Shown: one piece after another, positions 19,601-30,639 of the stretch
How positions within the stretch are numbered: position 1 is the first letter of the stretch
Layout of the letters: each line of letters opens with the position of its first letter
Assembly: GCF_932294415.1 (NCBI RefSeq)
Contig: NC_065543.1
Location: forward strand, 1,438,976 to 1,502,975
DNA length: 64,000 nucleotides
Source: Quercus robur
Lineage: Eukaryota; Streptophyta; Magnoliopsida; Fagales; Fagaceae
Reading direction: 5' to 3'
Notes under the pieces: generated by a model
The model's database searches: none
What the model saw: the letters and a program-made list of their open reading frames with translations, nothing else
Told to the model about the DNA's origin: nothing
Translations under genes and position numbers: made by a program

Positions 19601-20976
19601 TACTTCCAGACTGAAAGTATAATTTAGTGCAAATAATAGGAATGGGGAAGTGAACACTGAGAGTGAGTACGTGTGTGTGCACACGTGTTCTTTTTTTTTA
19701 AAATTAAGTACATTAGATGTGCAATCTGGTTGGTCCTAAAACCAGGACAGTTCCTGTAGTTTCTCTGCAGTTGCTATTTTAGCTGAATGCAATTCTAAGT
19801 CAAGGTTGATAGAGAGCCAGTTTGACGTCTATGCTAATTTTAGTCCATCCAATGACTGCATTAGTCCATTAATGTGTCTTTGCAAATTTTCTCTTCTCAG
19901 TCAAAACCTTCTTCAGCGCGAGGAAAAAAGGGACATGATGGGGAAGTGATTGAGGAAGATGATACTTCTACATCTGATCAGCAGCAAAGTGAGAAACAGT
20001 TGGAGGATCCCCCCCAACAGCCTGATGCCCAACCACATGAACAAACAGTAAGTGCCAGTGTATTGGCAGAAAGCTGTTTAGAAATTATAAATTATGAAAG
20101 CATCATGAATAGAGATGGTTACTTGTTTTTAGCTTTGGGGGAATATATCTTTCAGAAAGGAGCTAGAGCTTTACGGGAATGCAGTCTATTTTGTTTATTG
20201 CATTAGTCACTAGTTTCCTTTCTTTTTCAGTTTCTTCTGTTAGTTAATAGTAACACAGATGTGGGTTTTAGTATGTTTATTTTTATTTTTTTCCCAGAAC
20301 TAGTACTTGCCTACCATAATTTGTTAGAGAATGTGAGATACAGGGATTTTAGTAGCCTCACATGGTACCCTACCTTAACAAAAAGGGTGGGATGCAGTCT
20401 ATTTTCTTATTCTCTGACTGCCATTTAGGAATGGGCATATTTTCATGTCCTAACAGGCAAATATATCAATCATCATTATACATACAACAGTAACACATTG
20501 TCCAACCTATCTCTTGTCCTCCTTTCCAAGGGCTTTTACATTTCACTGACAGATGCAGATGTTATACAAGTAGTGAAGTGACTTGTTTATAATATACATT
20601 TGGAAAGTAATGTGATACTTGTATTTTATATTAATCTGTGGTTCTTTTTTCTTTTGACACAATAATTTTTTGTTATAACATTCTCATTTTTAATTCTTTG
20701 GATTAGGGAGAGGAGCAGCAGCATGTCAACGAGAAAGATGCCGGGCAGAGGAGAGGTCGTAACCGTGGCCGGGGCAAGGGACGTGGAAGGGGTCAATACC
20801 ACCACAACAATCACCACAATAACCGTGGAAATCATGTGGGAACTCCCCCTTCAAACAATGCAGTTAATAATGAGCAGCCAGCTATAGCCAAGCAGCCTCC
20901 TGGACCACGAATGCCAGATGGCACAAGAGGATTTGCAATGGGTCGGGGGAAGCCAGTTGCTGTGAATATTGCATAA
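10626..20976 (+). CDS. LARP6: La-related protein 6, PAM2-containing plant type (LARP6B/C-like)
   Basis: Ten exons: 10626-11234, 16451-16532, 16847-16941, 17045-17116, 17421-17500, 17589-17688, 19245-19292, 19381-19449, 19901-20047 and 20707-20976. All junctions keep phase and give 523 residues. Order of parts: a disordered Pro/Ser-rich N-terminus; a PAM2 motif at about residues 45-57 ([12 protein letters not shown]), which should bind the MLLE domain of poly(A)-binding protein; Pro, His and Gly runs; a La motif at about 188-275 ([20 protein letters not shown]); an RRM at about 286-385; an Arg/Gly-rich stretch ([16 protein letters not shown]); and a C-terminal LSA-like motif, [20 protein letters not shown]2 is known in the plant LARP6B/C branch and not in LARP6A. 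The expected role is binding mRNA and controlling its translation or storage. Exon 1 is very GC-rich and repeat-laden compared with the rest. Intron 1 is 5.2 kb and full of insertions. Confidence 0.93.
11308..11331. repeat. (AATT)n short tandem repeat
   Basis: About six TTAA/AATT units near the 5' end of LARP6 intron 1. Confidence 0.85.
11335..11343 (+). promoter_or_regulatory. Intron-mediated-enhancement type motif
   Basis: TTCGATTTG matches TTNGATYTG, the motif described for expression-enhancing plant first introns. It lies about 100 nt downstream of the LARP6 first donor, the position where such motifs act. A single 9-mer match can be chance. Confidence 0.4.
11540..12200 (+). repeat. Diverged tandem array in LARP6 intron 1
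   Basis: A core, AACTTGGTTTRGCTACAAG, recurs at 11611, 11785, 11873, 11995 and 12130. It is embedded in longer similar units (GGATTTTGTTGTATAGTCA upstream, AAGATTTTAAGGTGATTCAGCA downstream). Spacing is irregular, about 88 to 174 bp, and the copies have diverged. The array begins about 300 bp from the exon 1 donor. Confidence 0.8.
12450..12600 (+). mobile_element. tRNA-derived SINE copy
   Basis: Starts CAAGAGCCTTGTTGCTCAAT, resembling a tRNA 5' half with an A box. Then comes CTTCTTGGTGTTTCC, a B-box-like GAGTTCAAATCCCC at 12510-12523, and a C/A-rich tail. Related copies occur at 14430, 34375 and 59345 (minus). Borders are approximate. Confidence 0.6.
12846..12857. repeat. Target-site duplication, left copy (twin-primed LINE)
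   Basis: CAAAGGTCACCT, identical to 14371-14382. It abuts the inverted LINE segment; overlap with the LINE sequence GGTNACC at this point may reflect microhomology. Confidence 0.8.
12858..14370 (+). mobile_element. LINE insertion with inverted 5' part (twin-priming product)
   Basis: About 12858-13186 encodes, on the minus strand, the end of an L1-like reverse transcriptase ([12 protein letters not shown], the FADD catalytic motif, through [10 protein letters not shown]). About 13190-14370 encodes, on the plus strand, the next part of the same polyprotein: [24 protein letters not shown], then the zf-RVT domain with [19 protein letters not shown], then a 3' UTR with AATAAAAA and an A-tail. Roughly 70 residues between the two parts are missing. 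The 12-bp CAAAGGTCACCT flanks the whole unit at 12846-12857 and 14371-14382, which argues for one insertion event. It sits in LARP6 intron 1 and is frameshifted near 13660. Confidence 0.87.
13189..13240. repeat. 30-bp tandem duplication at the LINE inversion junction
   Basis: A 22-bp stretch at 13189-13210 recurs exactly at 13219-13240 (period 30). Both copies encode GIGIRCL, so the sense LINE body begins with a short duplicated piece exactly where the inverted and direct parts meet. Confidence 0.85.
14371..14382. repeat. Target-site duplication, right copy (twin-primed LINE)
   Basis: CAAAGGTCACCT directly follows the LINE A-tail. Confidence 0.8.
14430..14580 (+). mobile_element. tRNA-derived SINE copy, 5' truncated
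   Basis: Contains CACCTCTTGGTGTTTCC, the B-box-like GGGGTTCAAATCCCC and a tail with a repeated CTATCGGATTATCAAAAAAG segment. Same family as the copy at 12450. It lies just downstream of the twin-primed LINE. Confidence 0.55.
15119..15215 (-). mobile_element. LINE 3' tail, antisense, severely truncated
   Basis: TTTTTTATAAGTAAATATTG followed by CATTTATTAAAAGG is the reverse complement of the LINE tail signature seen at 3320-3350 and 14330-14370. Only the 3' UTR is left. Confidence 0.45.
15361..15383. repeat. (AT)n microsatellite
   Basis: Alternating A/T in LARP6 intron 1. Confidence 0.85.
15592..15628. other. Perfect 15-bp inverted repeat with 7-nt spacer
   Basis: CACTGCAAGAGTGAC at 15592-15606 is the exact reverse complement of 15614-15628. 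The transcript of LARP6 intron 1 could form a short, GC-balanced hairpin here. It is too short for a typical plant miRNA precursor. Confidence 0.8.
18090..18840 (+). other. Possible solo LTR or unclassified repeat in LARP6 intron 6
   Basis: A block unlike the surrounding intron, with a promoter-like middle (GCTTTATATAATCC near 18495) and a pyrimidine-rich end (TCTCTCTTATTCTCTAGTC), as in Copia-type LTRs. I could not find a convincing flanking duplication or exact TG..CA ends. Confidence 0.3.
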
Positions 20977-22125
20977 TAACTGGGCATTCTACATAATACT
21001 AATTACGGGGGTTTTCTTGTGCCTGCGAAGTGTATGTTTGGGTGGGAAACTGTCTTCTCGTGTGGTGTTGATGGCATGGTTTTACAAGGGCTGTCAATCC
21101 AGGGTAGTTTGGGTCAAATTAGCAGTATAAGTTGAGTACTTTCTTCTGTTTGTTTATGTAATTCAGTAAGGATGATGCAGAGACAATTGATTTTTACTTT
21201 TTTTTTTTCAAATTTAAATGTAGAAAGGGAAAGGGAAAAAAAAAATAGTGGGGAGTCTCCAATACCTATAGGTAAATGTGAGTGAAGAAATGACATTGCA
21301 ATAGAACACTGTTCAATATATTTCTTGCTCTCTCTCTCTCCCTCTCCTTGGATTATGAATACCATGTTTCACATGATCCCAAATTGTAAAAGTGAACTAA
21401 ACTGAAGTGGTAGGAACATATCTTTTAGTTAGCAGAGCATAGCAGGGGGGAAAAAATATCTGGATGTGAACAATTTGTTTTGGACCAAAAGCTGAAGTGA
21501 TGCCAAAATAGTTGGAATTAAGGCTTCTCTTGATTTGAGTTGGAGGATAAGAGTAGAAGCAATAATTCCTCAAACTAGAGTTGGAAAATAGAAATGGGTG
21601 CCCTTTATAGTTATACTCGTTTTAGTTGGTTCCACATTTGTTTTAAGTGATGTCCCTTCTAATTGTTGGTTGGCCCCCGTGACAGTGTGACTTACGTTTC
21701 TTTCCTTCGCTTTCACTTTCGACTCTCTTCTTTTGCTTGTAAGCCATATGTTTCTCTGTCGTTTTTGAATTTATAGGCACAATTTCTCTCTTTATCATAA
21801 GCTTAGAGAGGCTTGTTGAATAGGTGACTTGAAGATAAGGTGGTCCAGATGTCATTATAGCAATAATTCTGAGAGATGCTACGAACAAGTCCAGTTATGG
21901 GTAAGCAAATAGTATTTGTTAACACAAAACAATTTTTAGGTGGCACTTCTAATTATAAGTACTGGAAGGTGGCAGTAATTTATGTGAGGCATGGACAAAG
22001 TCTTTCGCTTATTGAGGAAAACAAATTCCATATTTTGAAACACTTCCCTGATGCTTGAACTATATATTAACGCTTCCTTGATACTTGAACGGTTATATAT
22101 TAGTCAAAGGCAATACGTCTCAATT
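20977..22125. other. LARP6 3' UTR and spacer to tRNA-Ile
   Basis: The LARP6 3' UTR extends to roughly 21400. The remainder is AT-rich with no supported gene. Confidence 0.5.
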
Positions 22126-22199
22126 GGCCTATTAGCTCAGCTGGTTAGAGCGTCGTGCTAATAACGCGAAGGTCGCAGGTTCGAGACCTGCATGGGCCA
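22126..22199 (+). tRNA. tRNA-Ile, anticodon AAU
   Basis: A 74-nt intronless tRNA. Acceptor stem GGCCTAT pairs with ATGGGCC. The D arm reads TAGCTCAGCTGGTTAGAGC (A box), the anticodon loop CTAATAA gives AAT, which is read as inosine-AU on Ile codons, and the T arm GCAGGTTCGAGACCTGC holds the B box. The T loop has GAGA where the common form has GATC-like bases, but the stem still pairs. A CAA motif (TCTCAATT) just upstream, typical of plant Pol III initiation, and a T6 run at 22213-22218 as terminator support an active gene. TFIIIC, one subunit of which is encoded at the far end of this window, binds the A and B boxes. Confidence 0.95.
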
Positions 22200-22212
22200 C
22201 TGTTCCCGCTTA

Positions 22213-22218
22213 TTTTTT
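22213..22218 (+). terminator. Pol III terminator of tRNA-Ile
   Basis: A run of six T residues 13 nt after the tRNA 3' end. Confidence 0.75.
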
Positions 22219-23442
22219 ACATTAACTACACTAAATATTTCCTATTATTTTTTGACACATTCTCCCTCTTTTTTTAACATTAACCATTTCATATTTGTAT
22301 GATTTCAAATTATGTTCAAAAGTCAACCAAAAATTTTCATATTTGTATGATTTCAAAATTTGAAACTCTCATATATCAAATCAACATATAATTATATACA
22401 TTCCAAATATTTGCTTTCTTCAAAATTTTAATAAAAAGTCAAAAGGTATCTGATTTAAAGCTATTTGCTAGATTCGAATTTTAAAATCCTTGCCATAAAT
22501 AATAATAATAATAATATCAAAATAGCAGCAATAATCAATTTTTAATTCAAAATTTTAGGTCACTATAAATTCTCAAGATTTGGCTACATAAAGGATTGAA
22601 AAAAAAAGTCCCACTCTAACTTGCGGTGATTATTCATATTTTATTTAATATTTATTTATTTAAATTATCTATACATATATTTAATATTTTCTATGCATAT
22701 CCTAATTATAATTTATTTTTAATAAACATATTCTTTTACATTTTTAAAATACTTTTATCTCTTCCAATTTCTTAATATTCTCACAATCGCTCTCTCTTTA
22801 TGTTTCATCAATGTCTTATCACTCTCATTAGCATTAGTAAAATATTTCCAACCTGCACCAAATCTTGATTTACTCTGCTTCAACCTTGTCCCATTGCCAT
22901 CTCTAGCCACATTTTTTTTGTCATTCTAGTTTATTTAAACCACACATACAAAATTTAAGTACATTGTAACACGTCGTTAATAGGAAATGTCTCACTCTGT
23001 ATCCCTAACAAATCCATTTAGATAACTGATTTTACATTTGTTATCTCTAATAAAAAAATATTTCACTACGCACAAATACATGTGCTTAAGATTCAATTTC
23101 AAGCGATATTCCAATGGTAACAACATTCTTTTTGATGTTTCATACATGTGGTTTAAAGCCCTAATCTCCCCTCCCCCACTACCTAATTAATTTAATTTTT
23201 CTTTAAAAAAAAAGTACATGTGAAATTAAGAAAAAATTAAATGAAAAAAAATAAAGAGAAATCATTCCTCCTCATCTACATTTCCGCCCAAAAACCACAA
23301 CCCCATAAAATACCAAAAAAAAAAAAAAAAAACACTATTATTACTAGTCTCTACTCACTAACCGATATTCCAAAATCCATTACTCACACATTCACCCACC
23401 TTTCATAACATAATTCAAATTCACTCCAAACCAGACTCTCTG
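22219..23442. other. AT-rich intergenic region between tRNA-Ile and OEP37
   Basis: Very AT-rich. A short duplicated phrase, CATATTTGTATGATTTCAAA, occurs at about 22290 and 22340. No reading frame, RNA gene or clear element seen. Confidence 0.5.
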
Positions 23443-23469
23443 TCTCTCTCTCTCTGTCTCTCTCTCTCA
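23443..23469 (+). promoter_or_regulatory. CT-rich tract (Y patch) upstream of OEP37
   Basis: Near-continuous TCTC just before the start codon, typical of plant core promoters and leaders without a strong TATA box. Confidence 0.4.
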
Positions 23470-23487
23470 TACACCAAACCAAACCCA

Positions 23488-26400
23488 ATGGTGGATTCAA
23501 CATCAGACCCACCTCCCCCGTACCCCAACCAGCTGGTCCCACGAATATCTCCTCCTCCTCCATCACTACCACCACCACCACCACCGCCACCACAACCACA
23601 AGCACAGCCCTGCAAGTTCACGTTCCCTGCTCTAACGAGGCCCCCCATAAGAGTAACCACCGAGTTCGACAGTGACAGCTTCCTCTTCTTCCATAAAATC
23701 TCTTGCAAGTTCCTTGACAACTTGGCCAAGCTCAAGCTCTCTTTCCAAAACGATAGCCAGGGCGAGATTATCCAACCCCAACTCAGCTTCATCACCAAAC
23801 ACCTCTCTGTTCACTACGATTTTGAGGAATTCAATGCTCTCCTCAAATCCTCTCTCCAGCTCGGTTCTAGGTTGCAGCTTCGTGCTCTCCACGATGTCAA
23901 GGTCCTTCCCTTCTATCTCCCTCTTGCTCAACTTGTCTAAATTTATGGTTTTTTTTTGGGTATATTGGGTGCTTTGGTGAAATGGGTTTTCTTTATTTTT
24001 CGAATGGCTCTCTCTCTACATGTCTAAATTTATGGTTTTTTGGTATATTGGGTGCTTTGGGGAAATGGGTTTTCTTTGTTTTCTTAGTGGCTTTATCTAC
24101 ATGCATCATATTTTTCTTTCACTCCTACATGTCTAAAGGTATGGTTTTTTTGCTGTATTGGGTGCTTTTGGGAGATGGGTTTCTTTGTTTTGGAGTGTTT
24201 CAGATGCAAATGTTCAGAGTGTTTGTTGATGCTTGGTTATGAAATATGAACTCTGTTTGTTTGGGGTGAAATTCATCTTGGGATTGAAGTGAAGAAGGCT
24301 TTGAATGCCACTTTGATCTTTCAAATGTTTCGGAACTCCTAATGACCGAATTTACTTCTTTAATAATGTTGTAATGCGCTAGGATGTGGTTCTGATTTGT
24401 ATGACATTGGTGATTCATTTTCAAGAGCTTTTCATAGTCAAAATTCAATGTATTGTCGTGGATGTTTGATGTTTGAAGCTTGATTTTTTCCTTCCTTATA
24501 AGGAGCTATGATTTCAGGAAAACATAGGTGTGGTACTTCATATTGCTGTTTTATGTTATGTTCCTTGTTTCATTTTGCAAGGATGCCTGTAATTTATATA
24601 TTTATTTATTTAATCTATTTATGCTCTTCTACCATCTCTTTAACATGTCATTAACTTTTAGGCACATCAAGGAGAGCTGTCAATGGTTGCAAACATTGCT
24701 GATCCTGGCTATGCATTTGAATTGACATCTCCAGTCCCGTCTAGTGTGGTGAGTATTATCTTTCGCATTTAAGAGTTAAAAGTTGTGTCATTTTCTCATT
24801 TGAGCCAAGTTTTGGAGTTTTGGTTTTGTGGGGCATTATAATGTGACATAGAATTTCAACTCTATTTGGCTGTTCCATATATAGCTGCTAGCCAATTACT
24901 TTCTTCAATTTTCCCTTTTGTATACCAACCCCCTCTCCTCCTTTTATATATATAGACACACAAAACTTATCAAATATTGTATATTTGCCGAGTATAAAGT
25001 ATAAACCTTAACACCATTTCAGTCAGTATCAAGTGCAATGCCTCTTCTGCTTATATTTCCAAACAAAGTCCTAATAATCTTTAGGAGTTATGACCTTGGT
25101 TACCTTCCTAATACTGCAGCCCAGAGCAACCCTTAAATTTCCCCTTGGTGAAGTATCATTAGAAGAAAGAGAAGAGGAGGAAGTCAAAAGAACATTGTCT
25201 GTGAATGGGATTTTTAAAGGCCATATTTTGAATGGAGTCTGCACTGCTCAATACAAGGATGAAGATTTGAATCTAAGATATGCCTACAAGGTTTGCACTT
25301 TGCATTTTATCTTTCACTTGACTTTTTTCACCTAATTCCATGTGATAGATGACTAGACTTTTGCTTTTCTATAGTTCCTTAATGCTGGGATTGTTTGAAT
25401 TTAGCTTTTTGTTTGTTTCTTGATCTTTTAAATGTTTCATTTCTCAGACTATGTTGATGAAAGTTTGAATTTACTGCAGGACGAGCAATTGTCATTCATC
25501 CCAAGTGTTTCTTTACCTTCAAATGTATTTTCATTTGCATTCAAGCGCCGGTTTGGTCCTTCAGATAAATTGAGGTTAGGAAGACTCTCTCTCTCTACAC
25601 TTGAAATATTTTGTTCTGTGGTCCATGATTGATTGGTTTGGTCTAATTTATAACTAGATATATACTATTTTAGTTTGGTTTTAATTTATTGTATTGGAAC
25701 TCTTACCTAGGTGTTCTTTTTTTTTTTGGTTTACTCACACACGCAACAACAACAATAAAAATATTGCCTTAATCCCAAATTTTTGGGGCCGACTATGGAT
25801 CCTTAACAAATTAGTCAAGGTTGACCACATGGATTTTTTTCCTCTATTCTATTCTATCAAAAGTCATACTTTCTTTTCTTAATTGACATATCCTTTTTTA
25901 CGTTTACTAATGTTATTTTTGGTCTTCCTCTACCCTTTTTCATTCTCTTAACTTAAATCAACTTACTTTTTGTTACCGGTACATCAGTCACTCTTCTCTG
26001 AACATGATCAAACCATCTCAAGCGACTCTGTCTTTTTTCATCAATAAATAGATGAGTAATATAATTTTATTAAAAAAGGAAGAAGAATAAAGCTTGAATA
26101 AACAAAAAGTGTGTGAAAAGTGTAGATCACAGTCCATGGCAGCAGTCATCCAATAATATAACGATAAAAAAAAAAAAGAAGAAGAAAAGATCTGGTAACA
26201 TACTGCAGAAGTTCAATACCATCAAAAGACCTACTACTCAACTCTCTCTAAATCATTTTCATTACTTAGAAGGAAAAAAAAAACTCCAAATCTTTATGCT
26301 GCTATGGGCTACCAAGCCACCTTTGCCAACACAAGCACATCATGCTTCCTAAGAGACAATGAAGACGGAAAACAAAAATGACCAAGTTTCTCTTGCAAAT

Positions 26401-29110
26401 CAAACAATTGAGTAAAAGGTGACGAACTAATTCCCCACTACCTCTGTTTATAGAATTCCAATATATAACATTCTTCTTTTGGAGATAAGTGTATTTCTAA
26501 AATCTTTCACAATGTGGCTGTCCAAATTAAAAAAGAAACTTTCCAAGGCATCTTGACACCCAGATACTCTTTCAAGGGAATTTCATGGCCTCAGGCTCTC
26601 TCAAAGCATCATAATAGGACCGATCCTCAAATTTCTAGACCATGTTAACCTCCAAGACATTTTATCCTCACTCCTCACCTCTACTAGAAGGGAAGTTAGA
26701 ATACAAGATGTCAAAAATATTAGCTTTGGATTGTAATTCTCAATCTTGAAAAGCACAGGCAAACTGAATATTGTAATGGTGGACTCCCTTTTTTCTCTGT
26801 TGAAACATCTTGTATCGAACTAAAATGGTAAAAAATATAATGGGGCAGCATGGAGTATAATAAATTGTCATTTAACTATTATTTAGCAATCCCCTTTATG
26901 TGTCAAACTACCCCTTAATGCCAAAAAATGGACCCGTTTGACACAAATTACCCACCTTAGTGCCCTGCACTTTGGCTAATTCTGTTACTCCCTCAATATT
27001 GCCTACTGGTACCAAACTACCAATTCACTTATATTTGTATTATCCCCTAAGCTTCAAATATACCCATGTTGTTCAGGATCTGGCCACAAAATAAAATCAT
27101 ATCATCTACTATTTAACAAATAGTGTACGGAATATCTCCATAACCCCACTACTTCCTCTACTATTTATCATCCTACTACATATGAACAAGAGTAGTGATA
27201 AGGGATTTTTTTAATATTTCAACTCTCTAGAACTAACGAAAAAAAGAAAAGAAAAAGGATCAGCTGGGCTGCCAGTAACCAAGTTAGAAAACCACACATT
27301 AAAAATGCAAACCACACCCATTTTGTCCATTTTTCACCAAAACCAAATCTGCCCAATCAATAAATCAAGCAATTCTGGGTGACATGGTTACCTTATAATA
27401 TCCAGCTTACTAATACCCTCATAGTCAAGCTTACAAGATGATGCTTATGTTGGGATTCTCTCAAAACCCTTGCCATACCAATTTTAGCTCCAAGTATTTC
27501 TCTCATGAAGGGGCTGGTGACACTTGAAAAGCATCACATGGTCCTTAGCCTCGAGTGCCCTTCAATGGAATTAATCTTCCATGGAAACCATCTACTGTTT
27601 ATAAATTGCAACGACAAGACGTGTGAAACAATTAGTGAAACATGTTGGCTAGAAGCCTATAAGTACCAGAATTGTGTGTTTTTGTGGCAATGCCAAACAC
27701 ATCTGACTTACATGCCCATCTGTTATTGTTGACATGGCCAGAGATTATATTCACCTCTCAAATTGTGGATTGCTAAATTGTGCGTATAATGGCTTTTATT
27801 TGCTGTTTTCTATTTTATTTATTTCATGTGGATAATTGGTGTGAATATTTATTATAAAGACTATCAAATGGTGAATACAAATTATGCCTCTAGATATAAA
27901 GAGTGATGGATGCATTTTGTCATTCTTATTTCCCTTTTTATAATATTTACATGCTCTGACACAATTTTGCACCAATGGTCTTTAGACCAAATCACCAAAT
28001 GTCATATCCTCACCACCTGCCCCCCCCCCCCCCCCCCCCCCCCCAACACATAAAATAAGGTGTGGAGGATGAGGTTATGGGTTCAATCCTGTTTGGAATT
28101 TTGTGTTATATTTGCCTATAAAAACTCATTTGAAAAAAAAAAAAATAAATAACAATTCAGTAAAGCAGAAAAAAGAGGGGGGGGGGGGGGTTGTTGGGGG
28201 ATATTGTTTCAACATTTAGAACCATGTTAAAGTTGCACACAAGTTAGGAATACAAAACCTTTTAGGGCATGGGAGAATGCATACAGGTTTTCATTCTTTG
28301 CTGGGCTTCATTTCGTCCATTCATCTATTTCCAGCTTATTTTGCAAGTTATGATTTGTTCTGATCATTCAATGGCCAGCTACTGGTACAATTTTGATTCC
28401 AAATACTGGAGTGCTGTGTACAAGCACGTACATGGCAAAGACTTCAAGTTTAAAGCTGGTTATGATTCAGAGGTGCGCCTTGGCTGGGCCTCTCTTTGGG
28501 TAAGTACTCCTATTTGCTTTATTGCTTCTGTTATTAAACAATTTTTTTTCTTTTTCTTTAATTAGTTGGGTGGTATAAAGATTTCACAGCTGATAATTTT
28601 CTCAACATAGTCATGCTTGTTATGAGCTATCTGGTGCAGGAATGTCAGGTCTTTTGAAGGATTATTTTCTGGTGTCTTTTGATCATTGGCTTATTTTTAT
28701 GAGCACCCAAAGAACAGTGAGCTTAATGGATGGTTGAGATTGTTCTGCTCATATAAGTAAATCACTAGCTTAAGTTGAAATTAGAGAGTAGGATAGCTTT
28801 GACCATGTGTTTATTTCTTCATCACTTCACTGTATACTTTGATAAGACATTCTCCAAAATAGCAAAAAGAGTTTATCAATTCCGCAATTATAGATTAATT
28901 AAATTTATTGCAAGAGAGTTGTTTTTGTCTGGAACATTGAGCTAAGTTTTGCTTGGCTTTATAATGATCTGGTTTCAGGTTGGAGATGAAGGTGGCAAAG
29001 CAAAGACGGCTCCAATGAAGATGAAAGTTCAATTCATGCTCCAAGTGCCACAAGACAACATTGGCTCTTCAGCCTTGATGTTCCGTGTCAAAAAAAGATG
29101 GGACATATGA
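23488..29110 (+). CDS. OEP37: Outer envelope pore protein 37, chloroplastic
   Basis: Six exons: 23488-23901, 24662-24748, 25120-25290, 25480-25574, 28379-28499 and 28979-29110, in phase, giving 339 residues (the Arabidopsis protein is of similar length). OEP37 is a beta-barrel, cation-selective channel of the chloroplast outer envelope. The N-terminus is a Pro-rich tail (residues 1-50), followed by RVTTEFDSDSFLFFHKISCK, LKFPLGEVSLEEREEEE, LSVNGIFKGHILNGVCTAQY, DEQLSFIPSVSLPSNVFSFA, FKAGYDSEVRLGWASLWVGD and the end VQFMLQVPQDN...RVKKRWDI. These alternating short strands fit a beta-barrel. There is no transit peptide, as expected for an outer-envelope barrel. Exon 2 joins exon 3 as SSVPRATL, lacking the Gly-Leu I recall at this spot in Arabidopsis. 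Intron 1 carries a tandem array and intron 4 an RTE-like LINE remnant. Confidence 0.94.
23934..24200 (+). repeat. Three-copy tandem array in OEP37 intron 1
   Basis: Units start TGTCTAAATTTATGG at 23934, TGTCTAAATTTATGG at 24021 and TGTCTAAAGGTATGG at 24130. Each continues TATATTGGGTGCTTT and then GAAATGGGTTTTCTTT. Periods are 87 and 109 bp. The array begins 33 nt after the exon 1 donor. Confidence 0.9.
25740..26045 (-). mobile_element. RTE-like LINE 3' fragment (antisense to OEP37)
   Basis: The minus strand reads RQSRLRWFDHVQRRVTDVPV, then GRGRPK, the conserved C-terminal end of RTE-type reverse transcriptases. This is followed by GGATCCATAGTCGGCCCCAA and a (TTG)n tail. It is broken by stops and 5' truncated, and lies in OEP37 intron 4. 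Confidence 0.75.
26046..28378. other. Rest of OEP37 intron 4
   Basis: AT-rich sequence with a possible decayed retroelement (the 26270-27740 block has a base composition more like former coding DNA, but I recognise no protein) and the poly-C and poly-G tracts at 28020 and 28177. Confidence 0.4.
28020..28044. repeat. 25-bp poly-C tract
   Basis: Uninterrupted C run in OEP37 intron 4. A 14-bp poly-G tract lies nearby at 28177-28190. Exact length is likely to be unstable or misread. Confidence 0.85.
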
Positions 29111-30599
29111 TCTAATTCTGGACAGCCTGTTCTCCTTTCTTATACATTAAATATTGGTTCTATATGGTAGCGCAGCTTGTTACATCACGGCCCGTTGTAC
29201 TGATGCTTGTTGCTACATAATAAACATCGTATGGTTGTTATTCTCTTTGAAATTAGAGCTTTAGTGGCCATCATGTGACAGGAAGACCATATAGAATTTT
29301 AAGAGAATTCCAAATTTCCAACAACATAAAGCTATCTCCTGATGCAATGACGTTCATTGCTAATTTTTTATGCATAGAATTTTCTATTTTATAACTTCTT
29401 TTCCAAAATAATTTATTTGCTGCATTGGGTGATAGGGATGTATGGAACTACCCCCTTATACTCTGAACTGTTCCATCTTCATCTAACCTTCAAAGAAGTA
29501 CTATAAGACGATTAGATAAGACATTTTTTTGGGTATGCATTTTTGTCTGCTAATGTCGAGCCACTTGGATATTCGAGAATGTGATGACTTCATATTCTCT
29601 GAATTCAAATCCCCAAATCGCATTAGGTATTACTAGAATTGGTCCAGTGCGGGATTCATCGTTCATGGGTTTTTAATGTGTCAATTCAATTTTGTAATTT
29701 TTTAATGGAAGAAAATGTTACGTCACTTAAAAAGATGCCATGTCATTTTTTGATTTTTGATAGCCATGTAAGCATTGCACTAATAATTGCTAATAAAAAG
29801 ACTAATAACGTTTATTTTTTAATATAAGGGATCAATATCAATTGTGCTCACCAAGTAAATTTTAAGGACCAATAATGTATTTTGGCCTATGTTTAATTTT
29901 AAAAAACATGTATTTTCAAGGTATTTCTGTTTCACATGGTAAATGGAGTCTTGTTTCAAAAAAAAAAAAAAAAATAATAATAAAATAAAACCTCCTCAAC
30001 TTTGGGTCAAAATCAAACTAAGCCCTACTCTTCAAATGAGGATTGACTCAAAGCCTAGGCCCAAAAAAATTGTGGTGAAAATTGATCTTTTAAAACAGAG
30101 AGTAATACTATTTATTTTATAATATTTTTTTATACATAATTATTGGCCTAATAAGTTTTGCTTGTGATTCATTCACCGAAGCAATATATATTACATTCAA
30201 ATGCTCTTACTACTGCTACCAATTATAGCATTTCATCTCGGTAGTAAAAAAATGTGAAAATTTTTGTGTCTTGAATTATTGAAAAAGAAAAAAAGTGGGT
30301 TGTTTACTACTCTCTATATCTACCTTTAAGAAGATCTTCAAAATATTGGGTTAATAAAAATTGGACGCAATTAAAATCCTTTAACTATTTTATTATTATT
30401 ACAAGCCTCTTCCTACGTGATTTGCGCGTCCGATGAGACTTTTTTTTTGTCTTAACATCTTTCACTGGTCTTGTTTTGTTGTACAGGCGAAGCAAGCCTC
30501 TTAATTCCGACTGTAAAGCCTCATTGAGAGTGACAAGGATCTCCTTTTTATCTTGTTCAAATGAAGGCCGCAAAAATGGAACACAAAGTAAAGGTGACT
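29111..30599. other. OEP37 3' UTR and intergenic region
   Basis: The 3' UTR runs to about 29230. Beyond it is AT-rich intergenic DNA. At 29550-29640 there is a weak tRNA/SINE-like phrase (GAATTCAAATCCCC). No supported gene. Confidence 0.5.
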
Positions 30600-30639
30600 T
30601 ATTGTACGACCACAAAAAAATTTGAATTTAGTTGCGATT

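Noticed and set aside
23384-23931. Minus-strand frames opposite OEP37 exon 1
   Set aside because: Shadows of the Pro-rich OEP37 N-terminus; the plus frame splices into a full OEP37 protein.
26113-27732. Small plus-strand frames in OEP37 intron 4
   Set aside because: No homology recognised; they lie within an intron and probably in old retroelement DNA.
29550-29640. An additional tRNA or SINE copy
   Set aside because: A B-box-like word is present but neither an A box nor tRNA folding could be seen.
30385-30615. Minus-strand frame with a basic Lys/Arg-rich C-terminus
   Set aside because: No recognisable domain, no splice or promoter context, and composition expected by chance in such DNA.
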